Positions 1-11,592 of a DNA stretch of 64,000 nucleotides are shown piece after piece (within the stretch, counting starts at the first letter, position 1; every line of letters begins with the position of its first letter). Location of the stretch: NCBI GenBank assembly GCA_033002965.1, contig JAURVB010000195.1, forward strand, positions 24,859-88,858, given 5' to 3'. The position numbers and the translations under genes are program-made. The stretch comes from Piper betle. Its lineage: Eukaryota > Streptophyta > Magnoliopsida > Piperales > Piperaceae. The notes under the pieces are model-generated. The model made no database searches. It saw only the letters and a list, made by a program, of their open reading frames with translations, and had not been told where the DNA came from.

Positions 1-115
1 GTTACTCTTTTGGGTGGAGTTTTCCACATTTGGGTAGAGTTTCTACTTTTATTGGGGTGAAGTTTTTCACACTTTGGTAGAATTTTCTACATGTTTTGGG
101 TGGAGTTTTTCCACA
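1..115. repeat. array of five small hairpin units
   Basis: Five short units follow each other at 14-27, 34-46, 57-70, 77-90 and 100-114. Each is a small hairpin: GTGGA/TCCAC, GTAGA/TCTAC, GTGAA/TTCAC, GTAGA/TCTAC and GTGGA/TCCAC around a T-rich loop. The two stem sides change together. The array runs off the left edge of the window, so its full size and the element it belongs to are unknown. Confidence 0.6.
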
Positions 116-1135
116 TATAACGGGGAAATATTTTCTGGCTTGTTTTCGCTGAAGTGTATATTTCCCAACATAAATAAGCCACCCTTCCTCAACTAAATGT
201 ATTCTAAACCAAAATTATTTAATTATTTCTTTGGTTTAGGGGTGGGTGTCCGTAGATCTACAATAATAAATCTTATAAAAATGCATAAACAGTTGTTAGA
301 TCTCCCTTTGATTAGAATGAGGTGAAAATTAGATATACAGTTTAATGTTTGCTGTGCTCGAATCATACAAGAAGAAATTGTACATCCAAATTACAATATT
401 GTATCTGAGTGGATGGAAAGGCGTTTTAAAGAGAAGCAACGTAGTTTCTTGGAACATGAAATACTGGCATTGATCGTAAAACCAGTTTTTATATACTATA
501 ACTGAGATTCGCCGCAGCCTATCTTTGAAATCCGCCCCGGTAATAATACCATCGTTTATGTTTTTTTACCCCGACTAGCTCAGATCAATTGCTACGCATA
601 ACCTCATTTCGTTATATATATAATAACTAATGAAACCCAAGATAAATTTGATAAAATAGCAACATTTTCTAATTAAGTGGAAGGAAAAAGTTCGGAACAA
701 AAAAACTAAGTGAATAAATTTTCTTGATTAAAAGAAAGGAGTTAATCGGCTGATTATATTTTCACAAAGTTAAGCTAATAAATTAATTGGATACTGTTGA
801 TGCCACTATTTTTACAACAAGGCTGACGAGGAGCAACTGCACTAAAGCTTCGAGCCATGGCAAGACAAAGTACAATGCAAACTATATATGTTAAAGTACT
901 TGGAAGAGAAGCACTTGCATTGATTGAGCCGAGAGAACATGGGGCAAAAACTTAGTTAAAAGGTACTGAGCTAGCGTAAAATTCCTGTTCATTTTTAGAA
1001 GGTGTGACTTGTGAACAATGAAGCACTCGTACGATCGTCTCCTTAAAGCAAGTGTATAGGTTTGGATCTAAAATGGCCAAAATGTGGCCAAATCTGAACC
1101 TTAAAAATCCTCATAAGAAGGCTAATGGGGCTGGT
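116..1135. other. AT-rich sequence, no gene seen
   Basis: No coding exon, recognisable transposon end or long repeat is visible. Base composition is AT-rich and all frames are broken by stops. Confidence 0.5.
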
Positions 1136-1732
1136 TGTTGGGTTTGTCCCGCATCGATCGTTGAGATTATTAGTGACTTGTATATAAGCTAATGGGAAAA
1201 CTTTATTCCTTAAACTAGCTTTTAGATTAAGAGAGGTTCGTTACACCTATTATGAGGCCAAAGGGTCCAACAGTGGTTTCAGAGCTAGGGTGGGGGCCTA
1301 AAGGGCCTAACAAGTGGTATCAGAACCAAGTTTGAGTCAGGTCTGCTTACGCCGATTATTGATTATTGTTGTTTATTTCATGGGTTCCACCTAATGATTT
1401 AAAGAGGAGTTGTGCCAGGTGGGTGTCCTCTAATTTAAGGGGAGTCAGACGATGATAATGAATTTCGGGTCACACCCGATGTGTGAAGGAGAGTTGTTGG
1501 GTGAGGTTTTTGGTGACTTATATATAGGCTAATGGGAAAACCTTATTCCTTGAGCTAGTTTTTGGATTAAGAGAGGCCCGAAAACTTTATTCCTTGAGCT
1601 AGTTTTTGGATTAAGAGAGGCTTGTGACACTTTAAGCTAGTTTTGGATTAAGAGAGGCTCGTGACACTTATTACGAGGAGAAAGGGTCCAACAACGGTTT
1701 CAGAGCTTGGATAGGGGCAAAAGGGCCTAACA
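1136..1732 (+). mobile_element. TRIM (miniature LTR retrotransposon), near complete
   Basis: A non-coding element of about 600 bp with all LTR-element landmarks. The 5' LTR spans 1,136-1,312, begins TGTTGGG and ends GGGCCTAACA. A primer-binding site complementary to initiator Met-tRNA (TGGTATCAGAACC) lies at 1,315-1,327. The internal part is only about 180 bp and ends in a purine-rich tract (GTGTGAAGGAGAGT, 1,481-1,494). The 3' LTR spans 1,495-1,732 and is longer because a ~35-bp piece (TTGAGCTAGTTTTTGGATTA) is repeated inside it. The flanks CTGGT and CTAGC are at best a decayed target duplication. With no coding capacity it would depend on an autonomous element in trans. The same family makes up the array at 32.5-35.0 kb. 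Confidence 0.85.
1315..1327 (+). promoter_or_regulatory. primer-binding site (initiator Met-tRNA) of TRIM-1
   Basis: TGGTATCAGAACC sits two bases after the 5' LTR end. It matches the usual plant iMet site TGGTATCAGAGCC at 12 of 13 positions. Confidence 0.8.
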
Positions 1733-2210
1733 CTAGCCACTGATGCCAATCTTCCACGTCCGTGTTGGCTACGATCTGCCCCAAATGTGTGCAGGCACTC
1801 TGACGGATGCATAAATGTGCTATCAATCAACTTTTTCTACCGTTTCTAGTCTACCGGGCAGAAAAATAATAAAGAAGACTCTAAGTCAACTTCAAATCCC
1901 ATTCTATAGTCTACGGTGTTGAATTTGAGTCTCAAGTGATTACATTATGAATGAATTGATTAATAAAGAACTTGGATGAGGCATAATGCCTTCTAGAAAT
2001 ATGCAACTCAATTAAAAATTCAATATAATTGGCCTAAATCACCACCTCTTTAAAAATATTAACCAAGTGTATCGTATTATCTATTGAAAGGACAAATTTT
2101 GAAAGTATTGTAAACCCGTCGTAAAAAAATTTGTCCTTAATTCCTCGACTCATGGGTATAAGCTAGATCTATTCCAGCTCATCATCCAATGTAGTCCCAA
2201 CCAAAACTCT
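1733..2210. other. intergenic, no feature seen
   Basis: AT-rich sequence between the TRIM and the TA microsatellite. No exon, transposon end or repeat is recognised. Confidence 0.4.
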
Positions 2211-2234
2211 TATATATATATATATATATATATA
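2211..2234. repeat. (TA)n microsatellite
   Basis: A short pure TA run directly before the MULE-like element. Together with the longer TA run on the other side it suggests insertion into a TA-rich target. Confidence 0.85.
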
Positions 2235-2250
2235 GGTTTGGCTATATATA

Positions 2251-3016
2251 TATAGGTTTGGCTACCTTGAGGGTGACCGCAGGAAATTGCAGTCACTTTT
2301 AATTGGGAACGACTGATTATAAAGACAACACAGAGCTATTTTTCAAAAATAAAAATCCCTTCCTCCCATTCCCGTCCATGCCGCTGCCACCCTTACCCCT
2401 TCCTCCCACTATCATCCATGCTATTGCCACCTTTACCCTTCCTCCCACTACCTCCACCCTTCCACGCCCTCCTATTGCCGTCCATTCTCAGCATCAATTC
2501 TCTAAGACCTTCTATTGAGCACCTATCAAGTATCGGGTTGTGCTCGATGGACTCGACTAGCCATAAAAAGCAGGGTTCTTTAACACCATTGAGCTTGAAG
2601 TTGATGGGGAGGCCGAAGTTGAGGTAGGTGATGCGGATGTGGTCAAAGCGGAGGTGGAGGGAGTTGGAGAGCATAAGGAGCTTTCGGAGGTGGCAGGGAG
2701 CTAGGGGAGGACGATGGCGCACTCATCAGAAATCTATCAGAGGGTGGTGGGGGAGAGGTGACAGTAGAGGACTTGCTAGATGGAGTGGTCGAAGATGGTG
2801 AAGATGTGGGGGTGCTTGAGGAGGAAGGCGGCGGACTCGTGTTGCCAAAGGCTGATGCAGCGGGAATGGGTGGTGGGGAAGGGTAGGCGGCGTGGACGGT
2901 AGTGGGAAAAAGGGATTTTTATTTTTGAAAATAGATTTGGGCCGTCTTTATAATCGGACAGCCCAAATTAGATGTGACGGTAGGAAGTTTTCCACCGGTC
3001 ACCCTAAAGGTAGCCG

Positions 3017-3024
<8 letters not shown>
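2251..3024. mobile_element. Pack-MULE-like element with long terminal inverted repeats
   Basis: The ends form long imperfect inverted repeats of about 75-85 bp: left 2,251-2,327, right 2,941-3,024 read on the minus strand. Both contain GGCTACCTT, then AGGGTGACCG, then GATTATAAAGAC in the same order. The inside is far more GC-rich than its surroundings and carries a gene fragment on the minus strand (PORR domain, separate entry). Long inverted repeats plus captured host exon is the Pack-MULE layout. The target duplication cannot be read because both flanks are TA repeats. No transposase is present. The family assignment (Mutator-like) is an inference from structure. Confidence 0.6.
2478..2860 (-). 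pseudogene. captured fragment of a PORR-domain (organelle RNA recognition) gene
   Basis: On the minus strand, pieces resembling the plant organelle RNA recognition domain appear in order but in shifting frames. First comes LWQHESAAFLLKHPHIFTIF (about 2,795-2,855), then LRKLLMLSN and a run ending FGLPINF (about 2,600-2,680), then ESIEHNPILDRCSIEGLREL (about 2,490-2,550). PORR proteins act in mitochondrial or plastid group II intron splicing and show the pattern FLxxHPhxFxxF, LRKLLMxS, LGLPxDF and ExxPxLxVCxIExxRE. There is no start region, there are stops and frame changes, and the domain is partial, so no protein is expected. The location inside long inverted repeats suggests transposon capture. 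Confidence 0.55.

Positions 3025-3082
<58 letters not shown>
3020..3082. repeat. (TA)n microsatellite, about 31 units
   Basis: An uninterrupted TA run of about 62 bp at the right end of the MULE-like element. Confidence 0.95.
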
Positions 3083-3085
<3 letters not shown>

Positions 3086-3714
3086 GCCTAAATGTAATAT
3101 GATAAGCCTAAATTATCATTTCAAAAAGATTAATCAAGTAGAAGATTAATATTTACATCTTAAATAATATATAACATGTATCTTACCCTAAAAAGAGGTG
3201 CGCCAGGGAAAAGTTTTTGGGATCTTGTGTACCGCCTAACTTAAGAAACTCAGTCTTCCAATTCCTTTTCTCGGTTCATAGGCCAATATCACATCCAATA
3301 TAGTACAATCTACCCTTGATCATGAAAATTTATCACGTCGCCGCTATTTGGAGGGTCTAGTGGTACCCCTATAAAAGCTAAACCATTGGAATTCATTTTT
3401 CTTTTAAAAATAAACTAACAAACTTATATAAATTCATTCATATCAATAAAGGCCCCACCCGATATATTATGTGCATACGTTTTCATTTCTTTATAACATT
3501 AATGCCCTTTCACATGGTTCTTATAATTGTGCATATATTATTCTAAACAAAGGACAGCGGAATACGTATCTCTCCTAATGATTATTCTTTTATAATGAAT
3601 TGAATTTCTAGATATAAATGTGGTCGGTGGTCTTAAAGGATTTTTTTACTTTGAATTCTTCTTTCATTAATTCTCACAACCTACTTATATTAAATAATAT
3701 TAGCATGTCTAAAA
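3083..3714. other. AT-rich sequence, no gene seen
   Basis: Nothing recognisable on either strand. Confidence 0.4.
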
Positions 3715-5040
3715 ATTATATTTTAAGTCTTTAATTGACTAGAGCTACGATAGAAATTTATTATAATGACAAGGATACCAGTTGTGTTTAAGTAATATAA
3801 TAATAATTATAGTATCGATCCCACATGAAAAGGTTAATTACTCAATTAAAATTATTAAACTAAATTATCTAGAAGAAGAGTAAGCAAGTTTTATGATTTT
3901 TGTTCTAACTAAATTTTAATCTAAATTTAAACTAAAAATAAAACAAGGATCTACTCGAAAATTAAAGTTTTTTTCAATATGCGAATAATATGCCAGAGAT
4001 TTGATTTCACTCAAATTAATTATTGGCAAAATATTTGTACAAAAGAAATTAAATTATTATTTCTCGTGAGATAAAAGAATTCCTCTTATTTAACTATCAC
4101 TGCTCAAGTCTAATTAATTATCTTGAAATTAATAAACTCCAAATCTCTCTGCCTGGGTCTATTCTCCGTTAACTTTAATTAGGATGCATTAAACTCTTTA
4201 AATTTTATAGTTAAACCCTCCTATTTAGACTAAGATTTAAATGAACTACGTAAACATTCAACGACTCCTATTTAGACCAATTGTATTTAATTTGTGGATA
4301 TATTTTATAGATCACCCACAAAAGAGTATAATTAATTTATCATTCAAATAATTATTTAATATTATGCTTTTTAGAAACCTCACTATACTTAAACAATTAA
4401 CTAAATAAATAAAAGTATTAAATACAATAAATTATAACTCTCATGGAAAAATAATAATATAAACTTAAAGAATTCTTACGATCAAATTTAAAAAGTAATC
4501 TCCATTCTTTTTCTCTTGAATCTTTAATGTCCTTTTAGAAAATTTGCCTTAAAATTAAACCCCTTACGAAGGGCCTCCAAAAGTAGAAAGACTAAATATA
4601 AAAAATCTCTTTCAAATTTGTGCACGAAGAATCCTTTTATAGTTAGAAGTATTTGGATTCTCCTAGTTAAAGTCAATTCTTAAATTTCGTAACTATTCAA
4701 AAGTTTCTTGCACCAGCACCGCGACATTCACTTCGGGCACCACGACACTCGTTTATTTCTTCTTTTTCTTCTATCGTGCCCGTGCCCAACATTCATTCCC
4801 GAGAAACCCGGCGAAGCGGCACTGTATATTTCTAACTTTTCACAATTTTCCCAACACCGCAGCTTATGTAACTGCAACAATTGGCGCGTCGATACTGACT
4901 TATTTCTGATCTCTCCATCCATGAGTGTTGCAACACTTATAACCGAGGCTCTTAGCGCCGCGAGACTCACACGGTAACTCGACTTTTCATTCCTTTTCGT
5001 CCGATTCGTCTACGGTCTTCTCAATTTACTCGATCATAAC
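3715..5040. mobile_element. probable decayed LTR of an Athila/Tat-like Gypsy element
   Basis: The text GTATCGATCCCACA near 3,814 followed by AT-rich sequence with many TTAATTA blocks resembles the LTR interior seen at 26.09-27.27 kb and 51.70-52.86 kb (GTATCGTCCCACAAGGAGA). The stretch ends in a GC-richer part (4,690-5,040). Exact termini, primer site and target duplication were not found. An open frame at 4,708-4,977 has no recognised similarity. Confidence 0.35.
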
Positions 5041-6858
5041 CATTTATCATTAAAGACTAATAAAAATTAATTAAAACCTAATATATTAATTAAAACCATA
5101 TTATGTCATTTGAGTGAAATGTTAGAAAAAATGAAATGGGTATTAACTGACATTAGTATAATGGTTTAAAATTATTTAAAATTATAAAGAAAGGAAAATG
5201 AATAATATAATTTATTTTTAGCCATTGTTTGTTGAAGAAAATTTGTTTTTTTAATTTATATGTTTTAATTACTTATCAATTATATTAAAATTAAAAAAAT
5301 TATAAAATATAATTTGTTTAGAAAATGATGAAGTTGGATGTGTTCATGTTTATTACACACAATCATTATTTCATCTATTAAGGTTATTACAATTTTCACT
5401 ATATTTATATTATTAAACACATCTTATTACTAATGATAATCTTACTTACTTCTTTTATACTTCTCAATACTATACATGGTACAAAAGGAGAAATTGATGG
5501 AGAATTACGACGTTTATTTTCTATTCAAATTAAAAAATAATTTCTGAACATTATTTATTATTCTCATAGAATACTTTTAATATAATTTTGAAAGAATACA
5601 TTATTCCGATTGACGAAACAAAGATTGTTTTTTTAGTGTGATGCTTAAATATTTTATTTATTTAATTAAATTATTGAGTAGATACACATAAAATATCAAA
5701 AGTTGTCGAAAAATATACTTTATGCGCAGGTCAACAAATTTGAAAATCTAACTTTTTGCGGCGGAGTTGATATTGACACGACTAGAAATTAGCCATAGCA
5801 ATTTCAAATTGATGATTGCGTGGCCATAAATAAGTCAAAGAAAATTCAGAATGATATAGGTAGATTGACATTATTAAAACGACCAACATTAAAATCGAAC
5901 TAAGAACACTGATGTGCCAGAAAACATGTCATAATTCTTTTCTCGAAGTATAGTCACAATTAGATCACTAAATACAGCTTTAATTATTACTAATTTTTTC
6001 TTAAACAACATTATAAGTTTTAGACATAGACTACACGTATCAAACAATTTAGTTTAATAAACTATATTTCATCTTAAATTCCAAATAATTGAAATAGTAC
6101 TTCAGGGAACTAGACCGTTGGGGAAAGACCTTTAAATAAGTATAAGTAAAAGTTCAAAAATAAGCGCACATATTGTTCCACGTATGCGTGAAACCAGAAT
6201 CGAAACTTGGCGTTCATACTAACTGCTATCGACCTCAACTTTCTAGTTAAAATATAACCTAAATCAAGGTTGTTTCAAGTGTATCCTCTAACACGCATAC
6301 AAGCACATAATAACAAAAACTAAACAATATAAGGTATAACAAGCAGAATAATCTTATGAGCTAATCGTGCATTTTGATATCATATAATACTGATTATATA
6401 TTCATACGTCATAAAATAAAACATGTCCATCTAAGTACCATCTCAGCTCAAGGTCACAACAACTGTTAACTTAACATGTACATATAATCAAGCTAAAGAT
6501 CCGAAGCACTATTTTCATTATTATATTGGATCTTACCAAATAGGTAGTAAACTTAAACCTTGGGGATGTTACATTCCATCTACCTTAAGAAAATTCCATC
6601 ATTGGATTTCCTTTCTCTTGACATACTACCATTTATCCAAATTGGTCTTGGGTTCTCTCAGTTACTACTTGTAAAAGCCCGACCCAATTAGTACAACTGA
6701 TGGATCTAATTATTTTTTCAAAAGTGATTAATCAATTTGAACATCCTATAGATATCCCCATTAATATATTAGATCTTATCTCTATAGGTATTAGATGTAA
6801 GACTAACTTGAGTAACTAATTAGAGGATATTACAAAGAACTTCAAAGCTGAACATCTT
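5041..6858. other. AT-rich intergenic sequence, no feature seen
   Basis: Very AT-rich, closed in all frames, and without recognisable transposon ends. It finishes at the 5-bp flank ATCTT of the solo LTR. Confidence 0.45.
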
Positions 6859-9800
6859 TGTAAAACTGGGGCTTTTCACCCGACGGTTTTAGTTACGGTC
6901 CGGTGGTGACCCAAATTGAGTTGCATGCCTAACCCTTTTCACCGATTGCTTATGTATGGTATTTATGTATGAGGCACAACCTTAGTCTCCCCAAATGCTT
7001 GGTTCCACCCAGCTAGACACTACACCACCCCGACTGTTGTTTTCAATTTTTTTATTTGAGTTGAGTCTATTTAGGTTTAGGACCATGTCCCTTGTGAGTC
7101 TAGGGGGTTTGATGTATGTTTGAACCCTGTTCGGATGATCCTAGTCCTATAGGACCTGTGGCATGGTTCTTGAGGTTGCCTTGGCCGCCTTAGTGTGGAA
7201 AACCTAAGTGCTCATAACTTGCCTTGAGCACCAAGGCTCTGGCGCAACCTTTGCACTCACTACAAAGGAGGGAAATTTGAATTTTGGTACAAGGGCGTTA
7301 GCCTTTTCGCCCTTACCCAAAACCCTGTCCCTATAGTTTGTTGGTGCAAGGGCGCCCTCCCAACTCCGTTGCGCTGGCCCAATTTTCTGCATATAAATAG
7401 TGGCTTATTTCTATGCTTTTTCACTCTTTTACCTATTCTTCCTCCAACTTCCCCCTTGCTCCTTGGCCTCACTTCTTCCTCTTCAGCCCTCTCTAGACCT
7501 TCTTCGGTCTCTCCAAGGTTGTCCAAACCCCTAGGGTTGAAGGTCTTGGGATAGAAAACCCCAAGAGACCTCCCCTAAGAACCAGCTGAGGCAAAGGTCC
7601 ACTTGTACCAATTTTTCCATGTTTGTATGCTTGTGTTGTTGTGTGATTGTTCTGGTATTTTATCCGTGTAGATCTTGGTTTTAAGAGCATTTAAAACTTT
7701 GTTTCATCACATTTGGAGATCTATAAAAATAGTAATGCACTTTTGACTACTTTATGTTCACCGTTTTGTTTCAGTATAAAATGCATATCTCACACAAAAT
7801 ATGGTATCTTTGCATGATCTTAGTCTTGTTATATTCCTAAGAAATATACGTATAAGTTTTTTGTAGGATGCTTTGTCTGTATTAGCTTCTATGAGAATGT
7901 ATGGGAGCCAAAAATGATGAAATGTGGAGGCTTTACTGTTTCTAGTAGCCTACACGACAATTTCTTCAATTTTTACACCTTGTTTTAGGTCATATTTGGA
8001 TTCAGTATTTTACATGTTTGTAGTTTAGGATGTTAGCTAGTTCGTACTAAATCATCATACTAAAATGATCCCATTAAGGGCTTGTACAAAATCCCTAACT
8101 ACATTGTGTGTATCCTGAGTTGTTGATGTGCTATGTCATGCTCTAAGATTGTGCTTCTTAGTGACCTAACTAAAAATTATTAATAAAATCTATAAAAATA
8201 ATGGTTTGACAAAATAATTGTCTTCTAAATCTTGTAAGTTTTTGTGACAATTAAAAATCATATAGGTGGTTAGTTAATCCGGTTATCCATGGTATATAGT
8301 ACTGTAGGGTGAAATCGTAGTTCCCTAATTCCTGACGTAAAATCCGAAACCCTAATTCCTCGTAACACCATATAAAAATTTAGGATCCTTTAGGATTTTC
8401 AAAAACCTAATAGATCCGACCAGCTCCAGAATAACCTGAACAATACCTCATACTTTAGAGTCCACTCAGGCCCAAATACTTGAAGTTTGGACCTTCAATT
8501 ATACTAGGTTAAAAGGCCCATGGTATTGGCTAACTATGTTCATTTACCCAGACCCATTTGAGTTTCCAAGCCCCTGAATGATACTTAGAAAAATTGGTGC
8601 ATGACCTAGGAAAATTATTCCCAACATTGTAGCTTAACCTTAGTGGGCCTTGTTTACCATGTTGGCTCATGATCCAATACATGCTAAATTTTCCACCCAC
8701 CCCGTAGAGTATCAGAGCCCACTAGTCTAAATTTCAACCCATTTGGACACCGTTTGACCCATCCGAAAAATCGTTTGGTTAAGTTCATTCGATTATACCT
8801 AAATATTGGACTTTTTCAAACCCATAAACCCTAATTAAGTAACTTAATAAATTTTAATGTGACCTTAGGCAAGTAATTAAGTTAATTACATGTCCGATGT
8901 GTTGTGTAGGTGTTGAGGCTTTGCTTCAATGTGCATGCTGATGTTATCTAAGTCTGATATGGGTTCCATCTCCTTACTAGGTTACGCAGAATGAGCTTGT
9001 AGAGTTAGGATGAGGGATTCGACTCATCTAGGTTTGTATGACTTTCCTTTACTTCACCTCTGAGTGGCTCTTTGTGTATCGACTTTAAACCCTCTTTAGA
9101 CATAGGATGACATCTGCTACATTTGATCGGATCCTTCCGATGGGCCATTTAGTCGTCTTTTCCATAAGTTAAATAAATATACAAGGATGAGATCCTTTGT
9201 TGGTTTATAAACTGAAGATCAAGTAATTTATTATATAAACCTCTTCTTAAGCCTATTACATAAGTACACATAATTTTATGGATTTCACGAATAAGAAAGT
9301 GAGTGGTACAAGTTGTATAAATTACACTAGTACTCCTTTAAACTCTAAAGGAGTGCAATGTATGTAGGGTACAATAAATGTAACATATTTTTGGAAATTA
9401 TGGCACTAACTAACTGTTCTGAGCCACTCGAATACCATGGTGGGTAATATATAGAGGATGTGAAGGGCGTAAGCTTCTTATATGAATTTAAATTTTTGTC
9501 ATGCAAGTGAGGCATCCTATGTAATAAGTAATTTTTGCTTATTACACTATGTGTCTTTCTGAAGTTTTATAAATTCTTTGTGGGTATTAAGATACTCGTT
9601 TGATAGGATTGGTTATCAATAGTTATTTTCAAACTAATAATCAAACATTATTGATAGATTTCCTAAATCTATGTAGGTGGTATGCTTGCGGTGGCCAGCA
9701 TAGTTGGATTGATCGAGAGGCTCATGCTAGGGTGTTGCATGTTGTTGTATTTGTGGCTTATGTATTGTAGAACTTATGTGCTTTGGGCTCATGAGCTTAT

Positions 9801-10538
9801 GTAAGTTGGTTATGCATGCAAGTTGCGATAAGTGTTATGATGTACAATGCATCTTTATTATTATTATTATTATTATTATGTATTATTATTATTGTGTCGG
9901 ATATTAACTTTGGAGCTCTCTAACAATTATTTGCAGCTGTATGTGACTGATAGAGTAACGTAGACTAGAGGAGTACATGGGTTCATACAGCTTGAAAGGT
10001 CCACGTGAAGACCAAGTGCTCAGGTATGATGCCCTGAAACTTGTTGACGCTGTTTAATTTTTTCTTACGGATATGTGGAATAGGTAATCATGATCCCTGT
10101 CATATGCGAGTTAAGTTAAGTATCATCATAAGAATAAGCATACATAACTTCAAAGTTGTAACAAATTACAAGAATCGGATCATCTATTGACATCATTTCA
10201 AGCTCAGTCTTTTAGCTGCATTGGGGTTATTGCCTTCGTGTAGTTCGGAATGATCACTTGTATTTTACAAAGTCACTTTCTTAGTTGCGAGAGTGGTGTT
10301 GCCACTCTCGTGGCTTGGAGTGCTCATGCTAAGAACTCCTTTAAGTTTAGGAGCCTTCTTATAGTAATACGATTTAGCATACATTGTATGAAAATCTATT
10401 AAGGTGTCCGTCTTAAGCCTCCTTGAAGGTTAAGATCTAATTCCGTAAAGTATATATATGTGGTAAGTGCAACAAATAACTTTTTGAATTATTACATCGC
10501 ACTTTGGCCCACCCTTAGACCAAAAATGGGGTGGTACA
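6859..10538 (+). mobile_element. solo LTR, Gypsy (Tekay/Del-like), 3.68 kb, family A
   Basis: It begins TGTAAAACTGGGG and ends GGGGTGGTACA, the usual TG...CA termini with a short inverted match. The 5-bp flanks are ATCTT and ATCTC, one mismatch. No internal region follows, so this is a solo LTR left by LTR-LTR recombination. A TATA box (TATAAATAG, 7,392-7,400) is followed by a CT-rich leader. The first ~2.1 kb ("half A") matches 55.2-57.5 kb, and the last ~1.6 kb ("half B") matches 50.2-53.07 kb. This copy therefore shows the normal order of the LTR that is rearranged in the 9.5-kb element. An ATT microsatellite lies at about 9,855-9,893. Open frames inside (7,204-7,690) are chance frames in the GC-richer leader. 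Confidence 0.8.
7392..7400 (+). promoter_or_regulatory. TATA box of the solo LTR
   Basis: TATAAATAG about 530 bp into the LTR, followed within 60 bp by a CT-rich stretch typical of a plant transcript leader. Activity is an inference. Confidence 0.55.
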
Positions 10539-10543
10539 ATCTC

Positions 10544-11587
10544 CATCCAATTGCTAGTAAGGATCAATTATTGTGCATCTTCCCACCTACTGGAGAAGGA
10601 AAATGTTGCTTAATCAATCATGTAACAAGAAGAATAATAAAAATTTAATAAAGGTGTCAAGTTATTTTAATTACTGAAGTAAACTGTATGACATTAACAA
10701 ATATATATAATAGTAAGATTTTAGAGGTAGAGTCACTTTAAATAATGAGGAGACATAACAATGATCTAATTTTTTAATTGTTGTTTATTAGTCGGCTGCT
10801 GGTCCTACTTATAATTAGAGCTGAATCTTTTACATCTATTTTGTTAATAAAAATAAATTTAGGCTCCACTCAGCTAGCAAGATAAATAAAATTTTAATTA
10901 CAATGTACAAAGAGTTAGTTAAGACATAAAATATGAGATGCAAAATCTTCATACAAAGAATTTTTCTCCTACTTGAATATTTCTTCAGATTTGATGGAAA
11001 TGATATTTTTAAAGGGGACCACTGGTGTGAAGTCTAAGCATCTTACCACAAAATATACTAAAAAAAACAACTTATTAATTGAAAGTCAATGCTTATGGTA
11101 TGAAATACCATATGTCATGCTAATAAACAGATCCTTCGACGAAATTAATTTGTCAAGCTTAGTTTTTCAAATGAGGAAATATAACAATACTTACTAAGGA
11201 TTATATAATTAAGCCTCTTAGTCACACCTCAACCAATTATAACTTGCCAATGAAGTAAACATGTAGGAGTCCTTAGTATCTCAAATTAATCCTTTACTTC
11301 TACTTAATGACCTTTCGGTGTCTACAGTCCACAATTATGTGTCGGTGAGCCACAAGATTTACATCGAAAGGTGCTTAATTAGGTAGTCATTATAATTTTA
11401 GGTGGTTTCCACAGAAACTTGAAACGGCTACTAAGTAAACACTTACCCCCAAATCAATAAGTTTATTTAGTTTTTTCAATCTGATTGCTCACATCCTTCT
11501 TGTGTTGGGTGCGCACAAAACAATGCACCGTAGGCACCAAATTTTTGAAGGTCTGTTTGGATTGTGAGAAAACGAAAGAATAAATAC
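10544..11587. other. intergenic between two solo LTRs, no gene seen
   Basis: AT-rich sequence with only short frames (10,460-10,648, 10,973-11,197) that show no domain. No transposon ends are recognised. Confidence 0.4.
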
Positions 11588-11592
11588 GAGAA

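Noticed and set aside
1136..1732. Cassandra-type TRIM with a 5S rRNA domain
   Set aside because: No 5S internal promoter sequence is visible in the LTRs.
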